DNA of 64,000 nt from assembly GCF_007786455.1 (NCBI RefSeq), contig NZ_VNJK01000002.1, positions 62,001-126,000 of the forward strand, in the 5' to 3' direction. This document shows positions 26,647 through 35,051 of this stretch, piece after piece; position 1 is the first letter of the stretch; each line of letters starts with the position of its first letter. The notes beneath the pieces were generated by a model that was not told where the DNA came from, made no database searches, and saw only the letters and a list, made by a program, of their open reading frames with translations. The translations under genes and the position numbers were made by a program. This stretch comes from Paenibacillus agilis (GTDB lineage Bacteria > Bacillota > Bacilli > Paenibacillales > Paenibacillaceae).

Positions 26647-28143
26647 TCACATTGCGCCTAACTGCTGCGATAACCAACTTCCTTTATTGTTCAATCCTTG
26701 AAGCGACTTTTCCATGGCAGTAAATTTCTTGTAATACCGATTTTCGATATCTACAAGGCGTGCCTTAATTTCTGATTCCTTGCGGCTTAATGCTCTTAAT
26801 TCTTTACCCATTAAGCTTTCATCCATAGATTCCATGGACACAGTAGAAGAGCCAATCCTCTTACCTATACTATCAATTCTTTTCGTAGCTACTTCATAGA
26901 TTCGCTCTGCAAATCCTTGCTCACTACGTCTAGTTGCAGTGTTAGCAGCTGAATTGGCTGGTGTGTTTGATGATTTTGTAAAGAGTGTAACTACCTGATC
27001 AAACTTTGTATTAAGCGCTTCGTCTAACTTCGCCTCATTAATTTCAAGCTTACCATTCTTCTTATAATCCGAAGACTGCTTAATCCCGATATCTGAAAGA
27101 AGCTTAATGTCATCCTTACCCACACCTGCTAGTGGGGTCCGGATCGCCACTCGTAGTTCATTTACAGCACTCTCTAGAAAGTCATCACTATAAAGGGTAC
27201 CTTGTCTCGCCTTTTTCTCCCACTGCTCAATTTGCTTGTCTGACATCGCATCTCGTTCTGCGTCAGTAAGCGGCTGATAACCGCGGTTCGGACGAGTCGT
27301 AGTAGCTTCAGAGAATTTGTCCACTAAGTCATTATATTTAGCTACAAAGTCCTTGATTTTTTCTTTAACACCTGCTTGGTCTACATTCGTTCCTAACGTA
27401 AATGTTCCCGTTCCTTTTAAAGCTACCGAGATCCCATTAATATCAACCGTATTACTAGAAGACTTAATAGTCGTCGGTTGACCGTTAATCGTATACTCAG
27501 CATCTTTACCCGTTGCCGCTGCTGCGTCCATATTAAGTATGCTTTTCAAGCCAGTACCGCCCACAGTAACCTTGGCTGCACTGCCCGATTCAGCAGAACT
27601 TAGCATGAATCTCTTAGTATTCTCATCAAAATACGCACGTACGCCTGTATTACCAGAAGCAGCATTTATATCCGCAACAATTGACTTAATTGTTGAAGTA
27701 CCTGCCGTCACGTTAATGGTAGTGTTAGTCGCACCATCTTTATTTTGAATTGTGAACGTCCCACTCGTAGTGACTGGATTTTTCAGATCATGAGTAACAG
27801 GGTCACCAATTACTAATGCCCCAGTAGCTAGGCTCTTAACATCTACTACAGCACTAGTTGCTGTAGGCTTGTTTGATAAAACATCTGCAACATTGGTATT
27901 AGAAGATGTGACTTTTACTTTTGTAAATTCACCTTGCATGCGCAAGTCTGTGACACTATTTCGGAGCGAAAGCATTGTTGAATTGGCTGAACGATATTCT
28001 TCTCGCTGCCAAACAAGTGACTGCTTTTGACGATGCAGCTTATCTAGTGGAAGTCGCTCCGCTCGCATCATATCACTTACAAGTTTTTCAATATCCATAC
28101 CAGAAGAAAATCCGCTAACGCGAATCGGTCCGCCTATTGCCAT
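26647..28143 (-). CDS. fliD: Flagellar hook-associated protein 2 (filament cap)
   Basis: It forms the pentameric cap at the filament tip that folds incoming flagellin. It has 498 aa. The N-terminal FliD domain starts IRVSGFSSGMDIEKLVSDMM, the middle variable region carries Ala/Thr-rich sequence, and the C-terminal domain ends in a coiled region (KKFTAMEKSLQGLNNKGSWL). The length is usual. It is placed flaG-fliD-fliS-fliT as in Bacillus. It starts 17 bp after flaG, so it is in the same transcript, which probably comes from an upstream promoter since a strong terminator lies between hag and flaG. Confidence 0.95.
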   Translation of the reverse strand: MAIGGPIRVSGFSSGMDIEKLVSDMMRAERLPLDKLHRQKQSLVWQREEYRSANSTMLSLRNSVTDLRMQGEFTKVKVTSSNTNVADVLSNKPTATSAVVDVKSLATGALVIGDPVTHDLKNPVTTSGTFTIQNKDGATNTTINVTAGTSTIKSIVADINAASGNTGVRAYFDENTKRFMLSSAESGSAAKVTVGGTGLKSILNMDAAAATGKDAEYTINGQPTTIKSSSNTVDINGISVALKGTGTFTLGTNVDQAGVKEKIKDFVAKYNDLVDKFSEATTTRPNRGYQPLTDAERDAMSDKQIEQWEKKARQGTLYSDDFLESAVNELRVAIRTPLAGVGKDDIKLLSDIGIKQSSDYKKNGKLEINEAKLDEALNTKFDQVVTLFTKSSNTPANSAANTATRRSEQGFAERIYEVATKRIDSIGKRIGSSTVSMESMDESLMGKELRALSRKESEIKARLVDIENRYYKKFTAMEKSLQGLNNKGSWLSQQLGAM

Positions 28144-28160
28144 AACCCTCTCCTCCTTAC

Positions 28161-28496
28161 TTAAATTTTTTCATCTAGAAACAGACCATTTTTCACACAA
28201 ATGTTATACATCATATCTAGCATTTTCTCACTAGGTATTTCTTTAATAACCTCATCTGTGCTGCTGTCAACAATAGTTACCATGATGGCATTCATGTTGT
28301 CATGCATCTTTACCTTGATATGTGTCTGGTTTTCCTGCATCGCATTGTTGAACTTATCTACTAACTCTTCTACTGTATATTTCTTCTTAACCTCAGTGCT
28401 TGCCAGCTCTGCCGCCATGCCCGTTTCCTGTGAAGTCGGCTCAGATTTGCCTGAAGGGAACATGGACAATGTCGGTTGAACAGAATCAATCCGCAT
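28161..28496 (-). CDS. flaG: FlaG family protein
   Basis: A small protein (111 aa) found between flagellin and fliD in many bacteria. In some species it limits filament length. The conserved C-terminal part reads NAIMVTIVDSSTDEVIKEIP followed by SEKMLDMMYN, the FlaG signature. The ATG at 28496 has GAGGTGG before it, and a GTG at 28505 would add three residues. It follows the hag terminator by about 50 bp. I see no clear sigma-D promoter in that gap, so expression may rely on read-through from hag. Confidence 0.88.
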   Translation of the reverse strand: MRIDSVQPTLSMFPSGKSEPTSQETGMAAELASTEVKKKYTVEELVDKFNNAMQENQTHIKVKMHDNMNAIMVTIVDSSTDEVIKEIPSEKMLDMMYNICVKNGLFLDEKI

Positions 28497-28547
28497 GAAT
28501 TCCACCTCATACTTCTATAATGAAATAGGTAAAGGTACTCTAAGCAT

Positions 28548-28576
28548 AAAAAAAGCCGGCCGGAAAACCGGCCGGC
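28548..28576 (-). terminator. Rho-independent terminator after hag
   Basis: A perfect 9-bp GC-only stem (GCCGGCCGG with CCGGCCGGC) closes on the loop AAAA (28555-28576). On the minus strand seven T follow (28548-28554). It is one of the strongest terminators in the window, as expected for a very highly expressed gene. Confidence 0.95.
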
Positions 28577-28587
28577 CTTGTCCCAAA

Positions 28588-29418
28588 TTAACGGAGCAAT
28601 TGCAGTACACCTTGTGGCTGCTGGTTAGCTTGCGCCAACATTGCTGTTGCAGCTTGGTTAAGAATGTTATTCTTCGTAAAGTTACTCATTTCTTTCGCCA
28701 TATCTACATCACGGATACGGGATTCAGCTGCTTGCAAGTTCTCAGCTGTTGTACCCAAGTTGTTGATAGTGTGCTCAAGACGGTTTTGAACAGCACCAAG
28801 GTTAGAACGAAGACCGGATACTGTGTTAATTGCAGTTTGAATCTTCGTCAAGTTCTCTGTAGCTTTAGCGTTAAGCTCTGTAGCGCCAACACCTTCCAGA
28901 GGAGTCAAAGTTGCAACTCCAAGTGTTGTTGCATCTGCTTTCTTAAGGTCAACAGCGATTACTTCACCTTCGTTAGCGCCAACTTGGAATGTAAGTGTAA
29001 TATCTTCAGCCATAAGTTTCTTTTGGTTGAATTGTGTTTGCTCAGCAACGGAAGTGATTTGTTGAGACAATTGTGAAATTTCAGTATCGATCTTAGCAGC
29101 ATCTGAAGTTGTCAATACTTCGTTCGCACCTTGAACCATCAACTCAGACATACGTTGAAGCATAGCGTGAGTTTCGTTCAATGCACCCTCAGCAGTTTGA
29201 ATCAAGGAAATGCCGTCCAAAGAGTTCTTGGAAGCTTGCTCCAAGCCACGGATTTGGTTACGCATTTTCTCGGAGATTGCAAGACCAGCTGCATCGTCAG
29301 CAGCACGGTTGATACGGTATCCAGAAGATAATTTCTCCAAAGATTTACCTTGTTGAGTGTTGTTGAAAGACAATTGACGGTGTGCATTGTATGCACTCAT
29401 ATTGTGGTTAATACGCAT
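28588..29418 (-). CDS. hag: Flagellin
   Basis: The filament subunit, 276 aa. It has only the conserved D0/D1 parts: N-terminal MRINHNMSAYNAHRQL with SGYRINRAADDAAGLAIS, and C-terminal ILNQAATAMLAQANQQPQG ending VLQLLR, with a very short central section. That makes it a minimal flagellin like Bacillus Hag, so modification would have to fall on a short exposed segment (around residues 130-190). It is controlled by a sigma-D promoter, by a strong terminator and probably by CsrA on its leader. The gene's neighbours supply both regulators (fliW, csrA) and candidate modifying enzymes (glycosyltransferases, FliB). Confidence 0.98.
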   Translation of the reverse strand: MRINHNMSAYNAHRQLSFNNTQQGKSLEKLSSGYRINRAADDAAGLAISEKMRNQIRGLEQASKNSLDGISLIQTAEGALNETHAMLQRMSELMVQGANEVLTTSDAAKIDTEISQLSQQITSVAEQTQFNQKKLMAEDITLTFQVGANEGEVIAVDLKKADATTLGVATLTPLEGVGATELNAKATENLTKIQTAINTVSGLRSNLGAVQNRLEHTINNLGTTAENLQAAESRIRDVDMAKEMSNFTKNNILNQAATAMLAQANQQPQGVLQLLR

Positions 29419-29424
29419 GATTAA

Positions 29425-29462
29425 GTTCCTCCCTGGAATCGTGTTATGGTGTTCGCTTCCTT
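29425..29462 (-). promoter_or_regulatory. Possible CsrA-binding sites in the hag leader
   Basis: The hag mRNA leader has two GGA motifs: AAGGAAG (29456-29462) and CCAGGGAGGAAC (29425-29436), which contains the ribosome site. In Bacillus CsrA represses hag by binding two such sites and FliW relieves it. The csrA and fliW genes directly upstream make this likely here too. Structure was not computed. Confidence 0.5.
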
Positions 29463-29531
29463 GCTCACACCCTACTAGTCAAAGCATGTTCTTCGGCCGA
29501 TAGAATCATTACATTTGACCTATTACTTATT

Positions 29532-29558
29532 ATATCGGCTTCACGTTCACGAAGTTTA
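29532..29558 (-). promoter_or_regulatory. sigma-D promoter of hag
   Basis: On the minus strand TAAA (29555-29558), exactly 15 bp, then GCCGATAT (29532-29539). This is a perfect match to the Bacillus sigma-D (SigD/FliA) consensus. It gives a leader of about 110 nt. Confidence 0.95.
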
Positions 29559-29583
29559 TAGCTGATAAACATTTTTTTATTTT

Positions 29584-29826
29584 TTATCGTTTTTTATTTA
29601 AAATACTACTGCTGATTGCACCCCAGTCCTCTGCGGACAAGCTTTCCTTCGACGCAGCTTCGTTTTGTGCCTTTATGCTCAGATAAATCTCTTCTCGATA
29701 TACTGAAATGTCGGAGGGAGCATCTACACCAAGACGAACTTGATCGCCGTTCACTTCAACTACCGTTAATACGATATCATTTCCAATCATAATCTTCTGA
29801 CCTTTGCCCCTTGTTAATACGAGCAT
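29584..29826 (-). CDS. csrA: Translational regulator CsrA
   Basis: An RNA-binding dimer that blocks ribosome access to target mRNAs, in Bacilli chiefly hag. The protein is 80 aa: MLVLTRGKGQKIMIGNDIVL is the family N-terminus and the RNA-contact region near residues 40-47 reads DAPSDISVYREEIY. The C-terminal tail is longer than in enterobacterial CsrA, as is normal for Bacillales, where it contacts FliW. Its ATG overlaps the fliW stop (TAATG), so the two proteins are translationally coupled. It lies just upstream of hag, its probable target. Confidence 0.97.
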   Translation of the reverse strand: MLVLTRGKGQKIMIGNDIVLTVVEVNGDQVRLGVDAPSDISVYREEIYLSIKAQNEAASKESLSAEDWGAISSSILNKKR

Positions 29827-30254
29827 TACGATTCGCCCCCTATCGGATGCTGTACATCGTATGAAACACCTTCCAATACGACCTGAGCAGCTTGCCGAGA
29901 TTCTGTATTAATAATGATAGGAGCTTTCAAGTTTGTTGTCATTCGCTCCTCACCTTTAATTGTCACGATCGTTCTAACTGCCACCTGATGCTCTGACTCA
30001 ATCTCAAGCTTATGTTTCCAATTTCCAGACAATTCAAACCCATAATCAGACTCATATTTAAATGGATCAACTACGATAAACGTCAAATCCGCATCATCAA
30101 CACTTTGCAACAAATCAATCTCGACCTTAAATCCTACAGCCTGAAGCCAAACATATTCCTTAAAATCTGAGAAACCAAGAATTCCTTGCTCGAAGCGGAT
30201 AATGTCGGAGGAATCGACCTCTAATAAACCTAATCGTGTAGACTGTACTTCCAT
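29826..30254 (-). CDS. fliW: Flagellar assembly factor FliW
   Basis: It binds either free flagellin or CsrA, so that flagellin build-up in the cytoplasm frees CsrA and shuts off hag translation. It has 142 aa. DIIRFEQGILGFSDFKEYVW is the conserved N-terminal motif and VDPFKYESDYGFEL a second one. The ATG at 30254 has AGGAGG ten bases upstream. It is followed by csrA with a one-base overlap. Its role is clear from the fliW-csrA-hag order. Confidence 0.96.
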   Translation of the reverse strand: MEVQSTRLGLLEVDSSDIIRFEQGILGFSDFKEYVWLQAVGFKVEIDLLQSVDDADLTFIVVDPFKYESDYGFELSGNWKHKLEIESEHQVAVRTIVTIKGEERMTTNLKAPIIINTESRQAAQVVLEGVSYDVQHPIGGES

Positions 30255-30321
30255 AATTATGTGTCCTCCTCGAAATAAAAATAGCTATAAAGAACAAAGT
30301 TCTATATAGCTAGATCATAAT

Positions 30322-30894
30322 TTACATGACAGCATCTAACTGCTGGCCAGTGGCATTAAAAAATATAAAGTTCTTTTGTATTAGGTATGGATTAACCTTA
30401 CCTGGATAGTAATCAATCGAAGGTTTCGTACGATGATATTCGAAACGAACTTCTCCCTGCTTCCAATCCGTCTGAAGCTTTCCGGGCATGTAGACGACAT
30501 CCACATTATCGTAGTTAGGTTCGCCTAAAATACTTATCGGAAATTCCCTAAACATTCTTTCACGAGCTATTTCTGCAAAAGCATTGCTTTTCTCGTGACA
30601 AGCCATCATCCGATCGCCTTCTTGAGCTAAATTCGCAATATTTTGCATGGATATTTGTAAAGACTGCTGCGCTATTCGATCTGTAACTTCCTCGAAGCGC
30701 CCTCTACCGAGAGCAGACCATGCCTTCCGTGAATCAATAGACAATTCTCCGTCAGTACGCGATAGCTCCACCGTGACATGTTCTTGTTTAATTTCCAATT
30801 GCGGAGGCGGCGTTTCAATTGTCAACTGACCTGATTGCCGTTCAAGTCCGATCCTTGAAAATTGCTGTTTTATTTCAATGCGAGGCAAGTTCAC
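30322..30894 (-). CDS. DUF6470 family flagellar-region protein (YviE-like)
   Basis: A 190-aa protein between flgL and fliW, the place of yviE in Bacillus. Residues 1-60 show repeated short beta-like motifs (LPRIEIKQQF, LTIETPPPQLEIKQE, GELSIDSRKAW), and the rest contains VVYMPGKLQTDWKQGEVRFE and DYYPGKVNPY. The biochemical role is not known. The start is GTG at 30894 with AGGTGA upstream. It begins 10 bp after flgL, so it is co-transcribed. Confidence 0.8.
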   Translation of the reverse strand: MNLPRIEIKQQFSRIGLERQSGQLTIETPPPQLEIKQEHVTVELSRTDGELSIDSRKAWSALGRGRFEEVTDRIAQQSLQISMQNIANLAQEGDRMMACHEKSNAFAEIARERMFREFPISILGEPNYDNVDVVYMPGKLQTDWKQGEVRFEYHRTKPSIDYYPGKVNPYLIQKNFIFFNATGQQLDAVM

Positions 30895-30904
30895 TTTGCT
30901 TCAC

Positions 30905-31798
30905 CTACCGTAGAAAATCAAGCAAGCTTGGACGTGAAATACGCGCAATCGTATCCAAGGAAGCTTGGAATATACTTTCTGCTGTTTTCAGTTCCGTAAT
31001 AACCTTAGGCATATCAATATCTTCTGTTTTCGATTGAAGACCGATGTAATTTAAGTTCAAATCCTCTAATCTGCTCGTTGTGAACTCAAGACGATTTTGC
31101 TTTGCTCCAGCTTCAGCTTGAGCTAATGTCAATTTCTCTAAATTAGCTTGGAGCTTAGGTATAGCAGATGCAATCGCATTTGTATTATCATCTTCTAGCG
31201 CCTTCTTCATGTCAGCAACCACTTTGAACATTCCGTTTGCCTCACCGAATTTACCAAATACGCTGTCTCCAAGTAAATTTACATCAACATAAAGTCCTGC
31301 CCCAACCTGATACTGCACAACCCCTTGATCCAGTTCATAATTTTCTTGCGCTGGATCCGGTGGGTACGGTGGTTGATCAATACGTTGACCATTGAAAATA
31401 TACTTTCCTTTAAATTGGGAATTCCCTAGTGATACAAGGTGAAGGTAGAGTTGTTCTACTTCACTAGCTATACTTTCACGGGCATCATCAGGCACTGTAT
31501 CAGATGAACCTTGAACTGCCAAATCGGATAAACGTTGAATGATTTGTGTTGTTTCGCCAAGTACTTCATCCGTATATTTCAGGAAGCTATCTGCATCCTG
31601 GACGTTGTCTGTGAATTGAGTGGTTGAACTTATTTCTGCTCGATAATGCAGTGCGCTCGCTACGCCTACAGGATCATCCGAAGGTCGATTCAAACGACGG
31701 TTTGTCATCAACTGTTCTTGGTATTTATCAAGCCGTTTGTAGTTGGCCTGTAAGTTCTTCATCATGGAATCGCCCATCATGGACTGTGTAATACGCAT
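30905..31798 (-). CDS. flgL: Flagellar hook-associated protein 3
   Basis: A junction protein between hook and filament, exported and located on top of FlgK. It has 297 aa. The flagellin-like N-terminus is MRITQSMMGDSMMKNLQANY followed by LDKYQEQLMTNRRLNRPSDD, and the C-terminus ends IFQASLDTIARISRPSLLDFLR-like sequence, as is typical of FlgL. The start has AGGAGG nearby. It lies 14 bp after flgK. Confidence 0.95.
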   Translation of the reverse strand: MRITQSMMGDSMMKNLQANYKRLDKYQEQLMTNRRLNRPSDDPVGVASALHYRAEISSTTQFTDNVQDADSFLKYTDEVLGETTQIIQRLSDLAVQGSSDTVPDDARESIASEVEQLYLHLVSLGNSQFKGKYIFNGQRIDQPPYPPDPAQENYELDQGVVQYQVGAGLYVDVNLLGDSVFGKFGEANGMFKVVADMKKALEDDNTNAIASAIPKLQANLEKLTLAQAEAGAKQNRLEFTTSRLEDLNLNYIGLQSKTEDIDMPKVITELKTAESIFQASLDTIARISRPSLLDFLR

Positions 31799-31812
31799 CT
31801 AGCTTATTCCTC

Positions 31813-33381
31813 CTATCTGCCCACGACACCTGTGCCGTTAATTAATTTATCCAACATTTCATCCATTGTCGTCATTACACGTGCCGAAGCACTATATGCA
31901 TGTTGGAATTTAATCATATTTGCCATCTCTTCATCGAGCGACACACTACTTATAGATTTACGTAAACCATCCGCATGCCCAGTTAACAACTCACTGTTCT
32001 CGACCATTTTAGTTGCATGATCTGACACATTACCTAATTGAGCCACAACCGATTGTACATAACCATTAATAGTCGCAGTGTTTGTGACAGAGCCCGGTTG
32101 CGTAAAGCTATAAATGCGCTCACTTAAACCCGCAATCAATAGGGCCATATCACCATTACCTTGCAGCGCCACTTCAACCTGTGAGCCGTCAGGTTGCGTT
32201 CGAAGCTCCGTTCGCATCGATACACCAATATTTTTCACATCTTCCTTAATGGAAGAATGAAGCACGATATTGTCCGCGGTAATCGTAGTACTGCCATCTT
32301 TCGTTGCAAAGAATGGAGCGCCAGATTGAGCAGGCGACTGCAAATTGTAACCAAGTGCATGAAGCCCATTCAGGCCGTTCACGGTATGCTTCGTATCTGC
32401 CAAAAGGCGGCGTGGGTTCGCAGGATCCATTTGCGCACCTTGAATGGTTACACCTTGCGGTAAAATCGTTCCTGCTGGAATCGTCACTTCAACCGGGCCT
32501 GTTGCGATCGCGTTCGCAATAATATCAAGTTGTTGGCGATAATTAGCTACATGAATATCACGAGAATCAACATATCCTTTGATCTCACCGTTGGTCACCC
32601 CACCAATATCCCCTACCGTTATCGGTGTGGATACCATGTTATCCACGACCATTAATCCACCAAAAGTAACTTGATAATCAGCAGCTGTTTCCGTTACCGT
32701 AACGTTACCGAGTCCAGACAACTGATCCACTAGCAAATCACGTTTGTCACGAAGATCATTCGCATGATCACCAAGTCCTTCAATACGTTTAATCATCGTC
32801 GTCAAATCAGATACTTGTTGAATGTAATTGTTAGCTTCGGAAACCTTCACGTTAATACGTTCAGTTAAGTTACTCTCCAACACTTTCAACTGACCAGATA
32901 TATGACCAAATGTCTCTGTTAAAGAGATCGCTTTTTGCTGAACCAACGTACGCGCAGATAAGTCGGAGTTACCCGGGTTTTTACTAAGCAGTTGCCATGC
33001 ATTCCAGAACTCGGAAAGATTTTTGGCAATGCTATTATCCGATGGCTCATTAAAGATACCTTCAATATTGCGAAGTGTTTCTTGCTGCACTTTCCATGTA
33101 GACTGAACTGTATTTTGATTACGGTACTCTATATCTAGCAGAAAATCTCGAATCCGATAAACACTCTCTGCTTCTACCCCCATCCCCATCTGGTTAGGGA
33201 GCTTGGAATTGTTATGCAGTCCTGGATAATCAATTGGGCGAGCTGCGACGAGTCGAGTTGCCTGTCTAGAAAATCCTGGTGTATTGGCATTCGTAATGTT
33301 ATGTCCTGTCGTTGCTAGTGACAGTTGATGGGCAGCGACGCCGCGCTTACCAATTTCTAATGTATGAAAAGTTGAACGCAT
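31813..33381 (-). CDS. flgK: Flagellar hook-associated protein 1
   Basis: The first hook-filament junction protein, 522 aa. The N-terminal rod/hook motif is FHTLEIGKRGVAAHQLSLAT with GHNITNANTPGFSRQ, and the C-terminal helix is SSVSLDEEMANMIKFQHAYS with ASARVMTTMDEMLDKLI, both shared by FlgK/FlgE-type axial proteins. The ATG at 33381 has GGAGG ten bases upstream. It lies about 150 bp after flgN, whose chaperone function serves FlgK and FlgL. Confidence 0.96.
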   Translation of the reverse strand: MRSTFHTLEIGKRGVAAHQLSLATTGHNITNANTPGFSRQATRLVAARPIDYPGLHNNSKLPNQMGMGVEAESVYRIRDFLLDIEYRNQNTVQSTWKVQQETLRNIEGIFNEPSDNSIAKNLSEFWNAWQLLSKNPGNSDLSARTLVQQKAISLTETFGHISGQLKVLESNLTERINVKVSEANNYIQQVSDLTTMIKRIEGLGDHANDLRDKRDLLVDQLSGLGNVTVTETAADYQVTFGGLMVVDNMVSTPITVGDIGGVTNGEIKGYVDSRDIHVANYRQQLDIIANAIATGPVEVTIPAGTILPQGVTIQGAQMDPANPRRLLADTKHTVNGLNGLHALGYNLQSPAQSGAPFFATKDGSTTITADNIVLHSSIKEDVKNIGVSMRTELRTQPDGSQVEVALQGNGDMALLIAGLSERIYSFTQPGSVTNTATINGYVQSVVAQLGNVSDHATKMVENSELLTGHADGLRKSISSVSLDEEMANMIKFQHAYSASARVMTTMDEMLDKLINGTGVVGR

Positions 33382-33533
33382 GGGGCGATGTCCCTCCCTC
33401 TCTTGAATTCGTTCCTCTGTGTATGATTCACATGTGCAAACACGATTAAATTTCTAACATTCTATTAAAACTGAAAATCGCGCTCACTTAATTAAAGCAA
33501 TAAAAAGTATTACTTAATTATGCTATTAGTTTC

Positions 33534-34031
33534 TTACGCTCTCGTATCGAACATGCTGCGACCAATCTTAGACTGTGGCTGCTGCGGATGACGGTATAGC
33601 GATTCATCCTCCGGACGACTTGTCATAATATTCAGTGAGTAATCAACGAAATCCAATGACTGCTGCAACAACTCACGTACGAATTGATTCTCTTCTTTCA
33701 ATCGATTCAAAAGAATGTTCAGCGACTGCTGTGCATCCTGAAGTTGCAGCCGCTCTTCTGGTTGAAATACAAGACGAGAAAGCTCTGATACGGTAAGTCG
33801 AAGATTCGAACGAATCCCTTTCTCTTGGACAAAAGCCAATGAAGCAGCTACTCGCTCATCATCAGCTTCTGTTACAAGCTTCAAAATTCTATTTTCCTTC
33901 GAGGTTAAGCTTGCTAGCGCTTGAACATCGTTGCGAGTAATAACACCTTTTTTCTGTTCAGCTATTTCTAACAACTGTTCATGCAGCACACGCAGCGTGT
34001 CCAATGCCGCGATAACCCGCTTTATACTCAT
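33534..34031 (-). CDS. flgN: FlgN-type flagellar chaperone
   Basis: A 165-aa, mainly helical cytoplasmic protein in the place of Bacillus yvyG. It is the export chaperone for FlgK and FlgL. The helical heptad-rich region (IAALDTLRVLHEQLLEIAEQ and later ERLQLQDAQQSLNILLNRLK) and the order flgM-flgN-flgK support this. It starts eight bp after flgM. Confidence 0.85.
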   Translation of the reverse strand: MSIKRVIAALDTLRVLHEQLLEIAEQKKGVITRNDVQALASLTSKENRILKLVTEADDERVAASLAFVQEKGIRSNLRLTVSELSRLVFQPEERLQLQDAQQSLNILLNRLKEENQFVRELLQQSLDFVDYSLNIMTSRPEDESLYRHPQQPQSKIGRSMFDTRA

Positions 34032-34039
34032 CTCATCAC

Positions 34040-34318
34040 CTATTTCTTTAAATCACGACTAAATATCGGCAGCAACTTCTCTGCAATTTTATTCGCATCG
34101 ACATGGTATGTTCCAGTAGAAACAGCTTGCTTAAGCTCCTGAATGCGCTCCGCTTTGCTGCTATCTTGCGTACGAGTGTTGGCGTCTAACAATTGCTTCG
34201 CTTCTGTAGAAATCGTAACCTCATCTTTGCGTTTGGCAGGCTTAGCTGTATGGGAAATCGATTGCTGACGCTGATATTGTTGAGCCGCTCCAATTCGCTG
34301 TGTATCATTTATCTTCAA
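34040..34318 (-). CDS. flgM: Anti-sigma factor FlgM
   Basis: It binds sigma-D and keeps late flagellar genes off until the hook is finished. It has about 92 aa. The start KINDTQRIG and the C-terminal helix region ERIQELKQAVSTGTYHVDAN with KIAEKLLPIF form the FlgM sigma-binding signature. I chose the TTG at 34318, eight bases after GAGG, because FlgM proteins begin MKIN. A GTG at 34327 would add three residues and overlap the ribosome site. It is expressed from its own sigma-D promoter at 34366-34393, so it forms the usual feedback loop. Confidence 0.92.
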   Translation of the reverse strand: MKINDTQRIGAAQQYQRQQSISHTAKPAKRKDEVTISTEAKQLLDANTRTQDSSKAERIQELKQAVSTGTYHVDANKIAEKLLPIFSRDLKK

Positions 34319-34345
34319 CGTAGTCACCTCATTTCAAATCAAAAA

Positions 34346-34373
34346 GCCGACGACCTTTACTAAGATTATCGGC
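34346..34373 (-). terminator. Hairpin overlapping the flgM promoter
   Basis: AAGCCGA (34345-34351) pairs with TCGGCTT (34369-34375), with a small inner CTT/AAG stem. On the minus strand T5 follows. It could end transcripts from comFC/yvyF while the same bases provide the flgM -10 element. Confidence 0.45.
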
Positions 34374-34393
34374 TTGATGTCAACAATTATTTA
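34366..34393 (-). promoter_or_regulatory. sigma-D promoter of flgM operon
   Basis: On the minus strand TAAA (34390-34393), a 16-bp spacer and GCCGATAA (34366-34373). The -10 differs from the consensus in one base and the spacer is one longer than in hag, so it should be weaker. It drives flgM, flgN, flgK, flgL and likely fliW/csrA. Confidence 0.75.
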
Positions 34394-34453
34394 GCTATCC
34401 AAAAAAAGAAAATTAATACCCTCTTATAAAAAGAGCTAATTAAACGATCCATG

Positions 34454-34858
34454 CTACTCTTTATCCGTTATCCTATACGTTGTTGTACCGTTCTTATTCA
34501 ATGTGTTCGTCTGAGACTCCGCTTCGGTCTTAGCTTGGGAAAGATCATTAAGTAAGCGGCGACGGCAGCTCTCACACATATGGCCTTCTTGAATAAAACC
34601 TCCGCACACATCACATGGATAAGAAAGATTGGGCATATTCAATACAGAAATACGTCCCTCACGAATAAATTGTGTAATCTGCCGCACGCTAACCCCTGTA
34701 TCATCCGATAGTTCGGTCATCGTCGCTTGTCTATGTTTTCGCAAATAATCTGCGCAAAGCTTGTAATCCGCTTCGATGTCCTTCAGGCAGTTGGGGCATA
34801 TATCTTTATATACTTTCGCGAACAGTCGCCCGCAACGATTGCAATTGCTTAATTCCAT
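34454..34858 (-). CDS. YvyF-like flagellar-region zinc protein (TIGR03826 family)
   Basis: A 134-aa protein with two cysteine pairs at each end: NCNRCGRLFAKVYKDICPNC (about residues 4-23) and CDVCGGFIQEGHMCESCRRR near the C-terminus. Between them is a helix-turn-helix-like part (MTELSDDTGVSVRQITQFIR). This suggests a metal-binding nucleic-acid protein, possibly a regulator of the adjacent flgM operon, as first seen in the Bacillus yvyF position. The ATG at 34858 has GAGG eight bases upstream. A frame reaching 34936 is probably not used. Confidence 0.82.
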   Translation of the reverse strand: MELSNCNRCGRLFAKVYKDICPNCLKDIEADYKLCADYLRKHRQATMTELSDDTGVSVRQITQFIREGRISVLNMPNLSYPCDVCGGFIQEGHMCESCRRRLLNDLSQAKTEAESQTNTLNKNGTTTYRITDKE

Positions 34859-35051
34859 CTTCGACACCTCTTTACCTTTATCTGATTCCATCATAACGCA
34901 TGTTTGAACAGATGACGAGGGGTGCTTTTTAAACAATATTGAAAAATGTCGAACTATGGTGAAACAAGAAGGGTATGGTGATATTTTCTGTACCTCTATA
35001 AATGTATGGGGCTGAATATGTAAGTCATCGATATGATCCTAACAACGAGCT

